Below, one piece after another: positions 35,401-47,400 of a stretch of DNA of 64,000 nt; the stretch's first letter is position 1, and each line of letters opens with the position of its first letter. The notes beneath the pieces were generated by a model. It did no database searches. It had not been told where the DNA came from and saw only the letters and a program-made list of their open reading frames with translations. The stretch is from Numida meleagris (taxonomy: Eukaryota; Chordata; Aves; Galliformes; Numididae), in assembly GCF_002078875.1 (NCBI RefSeq), contig NC_034409.1, forward strand, positions 67,384,450 through 67,448,449, given 5' to 3'. The translations under genes and the position numbers were made by a program.

Positions 35401-38400
35401 GTTTTCTTTTGCAGTTTTTTTTTTTTTTTTTTGTCTGGAACTCAGTTTTATATTCTACAGTTTTGAAATGAAGTGGATCACTTATGTTATTTCTTTAGAG
35501 GCTGGGATTGTATTATGGCTTTTTTTGTATTTCTGTTGCTAGCAAAAGTATTATCCTTGGCCTGGGATTCACCAGTTTCCCAATGAATAATTAGTTTTGC
35601 AGTGACTTTGTGTTTGTACAACAAATGTTTCTGTGAGGACTTAATGATATGCCTTGTATCTAAGATTTTCCAGTGGGAGTACAGTCAAGTTCGAGTGGCT
35701 ATGCTGTGCGTACAAGGGTTTGCACTTAGAGAATGACCCTGAAGTAGGCTCATCTTTTCTTGTGTCCTTTGCTTTTTACTGTTGTAGAACAGGTAGGGCT
35801 TGCAGAGGATACTATTTATGATGGGGAAAATGTAGCAGAAATCAAGAAACGGCAGCATTAAAGACAGTGTGCACACAAATTTTTGATGTGCAAAGAAGTT
35901 AGTAGGTAAATACTTGCAGTCTCTAAATTGTTGCTTGGATAAATTAGTTACTTTCTGTTTGATAGAGTCATTCAATTTGTAGGAGAAAAAATTAGCACTA
36001 GAAAGTATACTACTTCCATAACGTTCCCAGACATCTTTATTAACTTACTGTTGTGTTATTGCACTAAAAATCTGACATTTTTTAGGAAGCAATGTACTCT
36101 GGCTTCTCAAAAGTAGTTTTCTGTTTCAGATCATAGCTTGTTTAACTTGTCTTTGTTTTAAAACTTTGCCATCAAAAGAGCTTCTGGATACACTGCAGCA
36201 TGAAATAACAGTGATGATTTAAAAACAAACAAAAAAACCTGGACCTGGCAACTACCAACTTAAAAGGCTTTCGTAGATTACTCCGGAGTGAAAGGTGGAA
36301 ATTTCATCCCCCAAGTAATCCATGTTTAGCAGCTTGGTAGTGGATATTGACAGAATCATTGTCCCTCAGTCCAAAAAGTGAGAATGTTTCTCAAAGCCAG
36401 CAAAGTCAACTAATGCTTCTTATTATTGGCTTTACTAACTTGATGCACTGTTGCCAAAAAATCAATTTATGATCATAAGCTAGTACTTAAGCTGTTCCTT
36501 TCTCTCTTTATTTCATCTGGCCTCTTGCATGCTAGGAATTAAAATTCTTAGTCTGCTTAAAATAAGAGATCTCCTCTAGCTAAACTTCCCTGAAATCATT
36601 TATAACATAACTTTGCAACCTGTTTGTATGTATTGTTTTCTTTTCTTCCACCTTGGCTGCAAATTCTCTCAGGTCTCCGCTGGTTCATCCGCCAAGCCAT
36701 GGATGCCGCTCGACTCACAACAGCCCAATTCACACTGCTACTGGCTCACGACTTACTCAGAACTTCTCTGTGTCTGTTCCCACTCTCATCTACACTGGTA
36801 CGAGACTGCTCAGACTCAAGAGCTGGGGAGAGGCAGGCCACAAGGCACAGTGGTCGCAAAGTGCAGGCAGGCAGGCAGTGTAGGCAGGTACCACCCATCT
36901 TTTCTCCCTCATTTTCTCATGGAGAAACCTTCTGTTGTCAGTGAAGAGCTCTCTGTGCAGCTGCTGAAACAAAGGCAGTAGTTTCTTGAAAGTGCATCAG
37001 TCTCTTCCACAAAGCCACACTCTTTGTTTCTCTTTAATAAACTTATTTTCTGAGAAATTAAGTAAAAATGAGTTGGTACATGTGAGTGACATTCACCGTG
37101 TTACAGTCCTTGGGGAAACCATGTTTTGATTGGAGTTCATAATTGCTTTCGGGCGTAATTCAGATACAATACTTTGGCTTTAAAATTGTTATACAAAGGG
37201 TATGTGCCATTTGTGGAAGAGACAACTTTGGAGAGCAGGTAAGTCAATCTGTGCATAAGTGAACTGTTTGTCATTATAGCTGTTCCCATAAAAATTCTCC
37301 TCTTTGCTCTGTTTTTAGCTGTGGCATGCTGTTGATGCTATAGGATAAGGAAACATTATTATTTTTTTTCTTTAAATGTATATGTGTGTATATACATAAA
37401 TGTATGGATATGTATAAACACAAATATAACTTGAAATCATTTTTTCTTTATTAAACTAACTCAAACGTTGTGTATATGACTAGATTTTTAAGCCATGAAC
37501 TGTTTTCAGTTTTTTCTTTTGCATATATATATATTTTTGGTCCCATCTCATGCCTTTCATTTGGCTTAATTGTTTCATTGTAGATTATCAGCATCTATCT
37601 GTAGAGTGCTGAGTGGTTAAACAGCATTTGCCTTTGGCCTCATCCCCAGTCTCGCACCTAAGGAATAGCTGCTGGCCCTGCCCCAACCCCATCCTGGTGT
37701 TTGGATCATGCTGCTGTCAGCCAGGTCCTTTGGCACAGGATTACTGAATGTGTTTCCACCTTCTTCTGGCAGGATTCCCTTCAATGAAGATCCCAATCCC
37801 AATACTCATTCATCAGGACCCTCCACCCCTCTGAAAAACCAAACCTATTCCTTTTCACCTTCCAAGTCCTACAGTCGACAGTCCTCTTCTTCTGACACAG
37901 ATTTGAGTTTGACACCCAAAACTGGTAAGGCGCTTCCACCCACTTTTTGTTTAATTTGTGTTTCTCTTTTTATATTTTCATTCAACCTCTTTTTGCTTCT
38001 TGGCATTTAAGTTATCAAAATTATGTTGAAATTGGAGACTTCAGATGGCACTTCTGTGCTCAAAAGGATTTCTGTAGGATGAAAATTTAAATCCTGCCTT
38101 ATGATTCCACTAATATGGATAACGTTAAAATTATTTTTTCAACACAACTGTGTTCAATCCTAAATAAAATATCGCAGAGCATTAAGGGTGTCTGAAGTAA
38201 TCGCCTTCTTCTTATCTCCTCCATTTCATACTACATACAGATCATGGGAGTATGTTTCTCACCATAATATGTTAAGAGGCAGTGTTCTTATTAAAGCTGT
38301 AATTTTCTAGCATAATGCATTGTGCTGTAGGTGTACTGTTGTATACACATCTCTGTGACTATTTAACTCCCTCTTGCAAATGCCATACTAGAAATCGTGC

Positions 38401-41400
38401 AGCTGCTGCCTATTAAATTTTCTTGGTGTAGGGAAATTACATACAGTCTAGTTTTTGAAAGTAACCTAAATAATACTCCAGTCATCATCTAAGAACATTT
38501 TTCTTTCTTTGTTGTTCTATCAAAAATTCTTCAGCTTGTTTCTTTCTTCCCTTCTTTTTCTCTTTAGTCTGTGGTTGCAATCATGGCAGTAACAATGTCA
38601 GCACAGCTCAAAGAATTGTACTGTTTATTACTATGTGGCCAGTGCCCCGAGTTTTACCAGTGTAGTGCTAAATATGTTGCAGGATTGTTTATAAAAGCTT
38701 GATTGTTTTTAAAATGTTCTATTAAATTGTGGTATTTGGAGCTCAGAACATTCTTGTTTCCATCTAATCATGACAATTTTTTAAGTATATTAGAATAGTT
38801 GATTCAGCTTTACCTGATAGCATCCCTTCCAAGAACCTTTCAAGAATTTTCCTGAGCAGGTAAATTTAATATGGCATTCACACGTGCTTATATTAAATGT
38901 TTTACCTAGTTTATTCTCCAAATTTCTGTTGAAAAATGTTCCAGATAAGGAAGCTGTCTTTCTTAGTCCTGTCATCTCCATCTTGTTTAAAAAACAAACA
39001 AACAAAACCAACCAAACAAAACAAAGAAAGAAAAAAAAAAACAACTAAGAAATAACAACAAAGACAAACAAAGCCAAAAAACCCACATTGCCACTTTCTT
39101 TTTTGGTCCTTTTATGTAAATGATGACTATTGTGTTTGTTTTACGGAGTATTTGAAAATGTGTTTGTTTTTGATCTGGTTTTCATGGTTTAATCCGGTTT
39201 TCATGGTAAGGACCATGTTGTGTAAAGGATTAGAATGTAATGGTGGTGGTTGTATCTGTAGGTGTAAATATTCTGAATTTATGAAGGTGGCAACTTACTG
39301 TGAATTTGTCAAGTTTTTGAAGCAGCAACCTTAAAGTTGTTAGTGGCAATGTTACGTAGGTGGATGGGACCTCTCTTTTGGTTCGTTCATTCACAATTAA
39401 ACCAGATTGTATAACTGCCACCTTTTAGGAATTCTGAAGTATGTAGAGAAAGCAGACCTGTGTTCTACCTGTCTTTTTAATATCAAATCTAACAGTGGGT
39501 GTACTTTTGCTTGCTAGCACTTGTTATCAGCTTTTACCTCTGCTACTGAGACTTGTCTTAAGATTTGCCAAATGCATTCAGAAATTCTCTGAGTGTTACT
39601 TACTAAATTTTGAATCTCAGTAGCTTAAAGAACAACATCGCTCGGTAATATGTTCTACCTAAAATACAGTAATGTGCAAGAGATGTTTCCATAATGTGCT
39701 GAATTCAGTGTGTTGCTTCTAACAATTCACCGTACATGTTCGGATCTCTATTTTCCTTTCCAAGGACTGTAATGTTATTGGAATATTTATGTGTGAAAGT
39801 TAGTGAGGTTAGTACTAAAACAAATATCCGTTGTTGTATTGACATGACGTATTAAACATAAAATTTGAGATAGCGGATTGACTGATGTGAAAAATGAAGT
39901 ATTCCTCATTTTTCTGCCGTACATGGTAGTCTTTTATTTCTCTGTCAGGTAGCTGGTATGTTCACATGCTTGAGATGGAGACTGACCTGGAAAAAGAGTG
40001 CAGATACCACAATTTCACAGTGTGAATAATTAAACAGGGGAGATGGAAACTTGGATCTGCTTAAGCGTCCAGTTTTCAGTAGCTCCAAATTGGGAGACTA
40101 CTATGCTAATACCTTACAGAAATTACGGCTGTGGTTGCATTATCTATTCTGGTCTGTATATGCCTTAAATAGAAGGGGAACTTCTTCAGTTCTGAGAAGG
40201 CTTGTTTTGGTTTGAAGTTGGATTTCTTCTGTGCATAGTGATCTACTTTATGCCGCTGCAAACTAATAGAAATATTAGGCTGATGAAAAAGCACTGCATA
40301 TTTTAACAAGATAATATTGTTTGATGTGATATTTGGAGGAAATTGAAAAGGTGGGAACTCCTTTTCTTGGTGGGACCTTCGAATTCAACAGGATTTAAGA
40401 TTCAAAAAAACTTTTTACACCTAAGTGATGAAAGTAATCTGATATTTAGCCTTTATTCCATAACACCTATCAAATTTTGTATATAATTTAAAAGAAACGC
40501 TAGATTACCAAGGCTTCTTAATAAAACAAGATAATTTAATCAGATTTTTGATAACATGCTTCTCATTCATATCGTGTAGCTGTACTGTCATTCCATTTCT
40601 TTGTATGTTGAGGAATGGTTTAGCTGTGAGTGTGGGTTCATTCAGAGGGAAAAAAAATGCTTCATTTTGTTTTCTTCTTTCTGTTTCTTTAGTCATCTTC
40701 TGAATCTACATCTTTTTGTCTCTATTACTTTCCTCCACAGCACCTTCCCCACAGGGACCTAGGATTTTCCTGTTTCCCAGCTCCCCTACACTCTCATGTG
40801 ATTCCCCACATCTTAAAAAGTCCTGTCTCCTCCTCTCGGGGTCTAGCCTTTACCCTCTACACTCTAGCCATGTCAGCCCAGTTGTTCTGAGGAAAAGTGT
40901 TTCTTTCACTGAAGAGCTGCTTCTGGCTGCTTCTGGTAGGATCAATCTATTATGGCCTTTTAAACATTTTAAGAAAATGTTGTTGCTATTTGATACAGGG
41001 ACATTTAACGCACAGCCTTCTATAACCCGATGTTTTTGTTAGCCTCTGAAAACTGCTGGCTACATGACTATCCATACCATCTCTCACCTGTGCCCTAGAA
41101 GCTTGTAACAGCTTCAGAATTTCACGCCGTAGAGGATTTGAAGCATGTCATTCACACTAAAGAACTTCCTCGTTTCCCCTCTCAATCTCCTTTGGTAATT
41201 GGACTAAATTAATTGCCTTTTTTTTTTCCTTCTCATTCCCTTCAGCTTGTTGTTCCTCTGTTTTGCATGGAACAAGCATTTGCTCATTAATTCATTCATA
41301 ATTTTTTGAATTATGGCTATCAGATGGCTAGCAACTCTGCTCTTTAATGTGTATCAAGCAAAGTCTGTACGGACTTTTTATTTGTACTGCACTTTTCTGT

Positions 41401-44400
41401 TCCATTGGCATGCATTTAAATTACACAGTTGATATTAGTGCCTTTTTTTTTCCTGTAGAATCCGTTTTAATTAGTTTGTATTTTTTTTTGTCCAGTGTTG
41501 ATGCTATGTTTGTCTGTATTTAATATTGTATAGTCCCTGACAATGATATTTAGATCAATGCCAAATAGATAAAAGCAATTAAAACTTGTTTAATGGGACT
41601 ATACAGATACTAATCTTATTGTTTCCTTATCCAAGAACAGCTAAAAATATTTGTTAGCAGTTATAGTCTATGTAGTGTACGTCATATATAGCATATACTT
41701 ACAGTATATATAATTAAATGGCAATGAGAGCCTGGTAATTTTTTGAAAATGTTAGAAATGAAGTTAACATATATTAAGATCAGTATTTCTAGATCTCCCT
41801 GTATTTTCTTAGAGGTAACTACACTTTGACGTATATGTACAATCTCATTCATGTTTATTTGATGCTTAACAACAAGAGAAGGGTACCTACCAAGGAATTG
41901 TGTTTTGATTCGTTAGAATTACTGTAAAAGAAAATCTTGCCTTCACTCATAACCGTTTGCACTGTAGTGTGTTTGTATTTCATTTTGCTCCTGACATGTC
42001 TTTTTGTTCTTTATCCTTTTTCTTAGTGCTTTCCTAAATTTAGGTGCATATTATTGCAGTGTCCAGTTAGCACTGATGGTTTTAGAGACGATAAGTACCA
42101 GTGATAGCGTATTTTTAGGCATGAACTATTACCAAGAAAATCTGATTCACCAGTATTGTGTTTATTGTAGGAAAAACACAGTCTTGGTACGTGCTTATTT
42201 TTTACTTTTTTGATTTCTAACCGTAGAGCAAATGCTGTAGTCATACATATAACCTGCATCTTGCAGTGCTCAGTTAAGTATAATGTTCCTTGATAACAGA
42301 TCCTTGTTGGCAAAGATGTTTATGTATCTGATACATTTTGCAGCTCTTCAGAGAAGTTCCCAAATTAGGGGCAGAACGTGCAAGTGAAATATGCAAAACA
42401 AGGAACCGGACAATTGCCCGTCATATGCAAAACTATAATTTATGTGTTATTTTTATTTACAGATGATCTGCAGGTTATGTGTATGAAAATGTAGTAATCA
42501 GATAAGGTGTGGCAGTTTGAAATGCTGAGCAGTATTGCTAAATTTATCTGATTGAATCAAATGAGTGAATATCTCATGGCATTTATGTTAAATAAATATA
42601 ACTACAGTATATTTCAATTCAAAAGATTTGTGTTATCTTTGCAATTTTTGTTTTAGTTTCACTCATGCAATATACAGCTACTGCTGAAATTGTGTGCAGG
42701 CACCTCCCAGTGGTTAGGAAAGGTGATTTGGTTACTCCAAAACTCTGGAAGGCAGGGTTGTTTTTTTTTTTCATTCTTTTTTTCTTTTAAACCAATAATG
42801 CAAATAGAGAAGTGTAGCTTACCATAGAAGAATGTAGGAGAATTGTTCAGCAGTGTGGTGTTAATGGTATCTTTGCAGCCCTTTTTAGGTAAGGACTCTG
42901 AAACTCGAATGATGGTGAAGCTTTCCATGGAAAGCACAGGAGGCAGATCTATACTGAAATTAAAGCTTTACGTAGTACAAAAGAATTGCAAGCCCAGATC
43001 TTCAAAGGCATTGTATTTTGAAGCCTTTTTAGTTCAGGCTGACATCAGGAAAAGGTCTTAGATCAGGAAATTTTTATCCAAATCTATAGTGGTTAAAAAC
43101 ACTGCTAGTCATTTTAAAAAATAAACAGAAAAGCCCATCGCCCTCCTACACTGCCCCACTTGCAAAACCCGAACGCTTAAACTGGGATGCTCAGCATTTT
43201 TTTCCTGAAAATTTAAGGGAATAGTTTTGTATGTTTTCAATCATAGCTTTATATATTTTTAAATTGAAGTCTGATAACAAATGATAATATGTTTTTATTT
43301 ATTTTTTAAATGTCATTTGTACTGGTACTCTTTAGGAATGGGCAGTGGGAGTGCTGGAAAAGAAGGGGGGCCATTTAAAACTCTTTTAAGACAGCAGACT
43401 CAGTCAGCTCTGGAACAAAGGGTAAGGCATTTTATACTTACATTTCTGATATACTAAAGAGAAAATTAAGCTTGTAGTAGGTTTCCTGTTACTGTCTATT
43501 TTAAAAGATGCACTTTTTTTTTTGTCTGAAAACTTACTATAGATGTTGAATATTTAATAGACTTTAAATAATTAAAAAAACTCGCCTGAATTCTTATATA
43601 TTATTAAAGACGTAAGAGTAGAGGAAGTAAGTGTAACGTGTGAATGCTAGTGGTTATGCTCAGGTGATTACAGTGGGTGTTACAAAAAAGTTATAGCATA
43701 ACTTACTGCTATTCAGTGTCTAAGTTATAGATGCATGTGGCTGTTTAATATTTATTATCATGTATTTAGTTGAATTTTTATAGAAGTCAAAGTCCGAAAC
43801 GTTGAAATAACTTCAAACAAGGTGAAAGCCCCGTAATTAATTGAGAAAACTGGCATTTGCAAGAAAATAGAGTTCTTGCATAGTTCAGCCTTGTTTGTGC
43901 TACATGAAATGGTGTGCATGTTGCCTCTGTAAGACGATAACTTAAACGATTCAGTTCCCAAACAATAAAAGAGGTTTTCAAGTTTTGGAAGAACCTCTGT
44001 AAGACGAAAAATTCAATTTGTTTATATGGTGTCAGTCTATACTGAATAGAGAGCAAAATAAAAACAGTGTTTTTAATTCCTTTCAATTGTTTAGAAAATA
44101 TCACGAGGTCTTTGCAACTTTTTTACAGTATATGCTGCTATGGTTAAAATGCTGTGTTATTAACAAGGTGTCTTGAAGGAAGAAACATGGAATATTCTGC
44201 TATCTGGGAAAAAAAATTATTATAATTACAAATTCTGAATACCTGAGCTACTTATGTAGAACTTGTGTAAGTTGTTGAAAACAAAATCAGCTACATCTGT
44301 GAAATAGAGATGAATAGCTGCTATTTTGAATCAAGTGGATGATTCTCTTCTCGTTTCTTGTGTTGTCCATTGCTAAGAGAGGATCGCCTCATAGGTTCTG

Positions 44401-47400
44401 TAGAAGGCGGGTATGTTCTACAACATTGTGTGACTCTGTAGCTTTTTTTTGGTATTGACAATTTCTAAGCAATAATTTCTAATCTTTTGGTTTTCTTTGT
44501 GAGATTTCTTCAGATTTCTTTGGAATCTTGCTTATGCAGGAGTTTTGTATATTGTTTTTTCTCTTTTGTTTTAAAGCATTTATCAGATACACTTTGGCTT
44601 AATTTCTATTTTGCATGTTCATACATTTGAGTTACAATTTCTCTTTTAAATACAAATCCATAGCTTTGCTTTTAATGTCCTAGTTTGGAGGGAAAAAAAA
44701 GACATTTAAAGATCATTTTCTCTCTCTTACCTTTCTTCTCCTAACATTTTAGATGTTTCCTGGCTTATCTGTTATTTCTTTAGGAAGCCTCTTAAAAACA
44801 ATTACAAATGTAAAATCAGTACAGTTAACATATATCTGGAATTTGTATTATTTGCAAATTATTTTGATAAGACCCGTATACTGCCAAGTTGAAGAAATAT
44901 CATAAAATGAGGTGGAAACACGTTCAATCTGTTATTAATTCGAAGATGATCAATATGTAGCAAAGCATGCAGACTGTTAATTGACACAAAAAAAATGCTC
45001 CTGTTGTCTTTTTGATAATGTCATGTTGGATTTGATTTTTGTTGCACTTGCCCTCTTTCAGATACTTAGAATGAATGGGAAGGACGGGGAGAGATATTTA
45101 GCTCAAAATGTCTTTGGCACTCGCAAGAATTTTTTCTGTTTCACTATTCCACACGTACACAGTGCGTTGTAGTTACCTGTGTGGTTTATATTTAGAGTAG
45201 CACTTATGCAAAGAGTAAAACTTATATGTGTATTATGTTGCCGCATGTGTGAATGTATAGTAAGCTCTTTCCAATCTTAGCTGAGATTATTTGAACATAT
45301 GGCAGCGCTAAGGCACATTATAAGCAATTCATTTAACTGGGTGTCTCGTCAGCTTTTTTAATTAAATATGTATTAGTTTGTTACTTAAATAAACTGAATT
45401 GGAAATTGAAGAGATTTTGTTAGAAGAATTATCCTAAGTGTTACTTTTTTTCCTGGGAAAGTACACCAGCTGTGGAAATGCGTACATATGTTATTTAACA
45501 TTAATATATTTTTAGCAGTTCACAGGATCCCTGTTGATTGCAGGTGTTAACTGGATGACACCACTATCTTTCTGCGTACTTCTGCCTAGAAATATATATT
45601 GCCTCTGTCAGTAGGCAAAAATTAGCCTGTGTTTTCACAGAAGCAGTCAAGCACTGCTCTTGATTGTAATTTATATCTATTTCAAACTTAACTTGGACAA
45701 ATGCTGTTACTCCTCCGCGTTTGCATTCTGCAAGAGCTTGAGAGATCTTCACTGCTGCCTTTGCAAAACAGAGATCCACTGATAATCGTCTCTGAAGAGC
45801 ATTGCTGGATCACTGTTGTGTTACAGTGCAGTTCTCTCTCTGATTCTTTTGGCTGCACTGCTGACTTAGCAACTTTTCTTTCCAGTGGCTTCTTACTCCT
45901 ATCCAGGTCACCCCTCAGTTCATTTGAAATAAAGATTATAAGATTATTTGGCCACCTGGTGAGAAGGTGCAGCAAACGTGTCTAGAATAAGATAATTCAA
46001 ACAGGAAATAAACAGTAATTTGGTATGGATGAGGTCTCTGCTCTGGCTCAGTGCCAAAAGAGCCATGGATGTGTCAGCATTGCTACCAATACCTGAGGGA
46101 GTGGTATCATGGTAGGAATAAGGGAATGCTGGATGGAAAGCTGAGAACTTCTTCCCTGGCGCTAGCACCACAGTATGTATGTGTGTATGTAGCCTTGTTC
46201 CTTGTGCTTTTTCATTATTTTGTGTGTAATATATGTAAAATGCAGTTTGAATACTAGCAATACATGTACGTATATGCACAAGCGTTTTAAAGCACTGTAT
46301 TAAACACTGCAATGACTTTATTGTAGCTTCATCAAACTGCATCCAAATGCTGACTATAAAATCTCAGTGTAGTTGCAAGGATTAAATCAGTGACATGCTT
46401 TTTTCAGAGTCCATGCAGTCACTAACTGAGAAATGATGTAGTGAATTTGAATCATAGAATATGCTGAGTTGGAAGAGACCCACAAGGATCATTGAGTCCA
46501 GCACCTAATTTACCATTTAGTATCGATAAAAATAATTGGCTGTCTTCAATTGTAGCTTGGAAAATTAAGGTCATCATGTCTTCGCACCCACGGGAAGATT
46601 CTGTGTTCGTGCCACATGATTTTAAAGGTCCATTGCAAAGTGCAGTGGAAATTTATGCAAAGTTGTGGAAATTTATAATACACAGATATGGCATCTGGTT
46701 CATAGGGAATCTGTTTTCCATGCACCAAGAATAGCTTTAAAATTTTTGAAGTATTACAGATCACTCGTGTAGTTGCGGCTGGGTCTTGTTTTATATTGAG
46801 TAATAGGATAATAAAGAAACTCTTTTTGAGAGAGCTTGGGAAAAAATAGAAATAAAAGGCTGTTGTAGTAAGTGACAGCATTCTATGTGCATCAAAAGGA
46901 ATGAGGCACATGGTTAATGGAGTATGAGCATGTTTGAGTGCTTCAGTGAGTTTTTTAGAGTTGTTTGTGGGTGAAATTAATTGAGAGGAGGTAGGCCTAA
47001 TTTTAGTGTATTAAACTTGCAATTATGAATGCAACTGAGTGTACTGACTGAGACAAAATGATGCTGTTATTTATTCGTAGTTTGTAAACTAAGCAGGCTG
47101 CGCATCTGAACATGTTAAAATTACTTGCAGTATAAAGCCTTCTGAAAATGTGTGAAGTAACTTCTGAATCTCCATATAGATTAGAAAGCATTTAATTCCC
47201 TTGTACTTTAGAGCCCAGAATGAAAACATTTACTTTGTTTACTATGTGCACTAAGCATAGTGTGTGAATTTATATATATTTCATATAGATAGCATGCACT
47301 GAACTTTCTATAATCAATTTCTACAGTTCTGAGAAAGCTGGTTACTAATTTTGAACATTAGTAATGCAGGATAACTATTCAGGGGACGCAGCAAATGCGT

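Larger units (their letters stand above)
37925..43335 (+). other. C2CD5: C2CD5 intron between exons 7b and 8
   Basis: 5411 bases. It contains an A-rich simple repeat (38988-39083) and the 195-base open exon candidate at 40741-40935. Otherwise unique AT-rich DNA. Open frames such as 42023-42313 (minus strand) look like chance. Confidence 0.8.

Noticed and set aside
45688..46342. Minus-strand open frames of 95 and 132 codons in intron 8
   Set aside because: No recognisable domain, overlapping frames on both strands, AT-rich codons; most likely chance.
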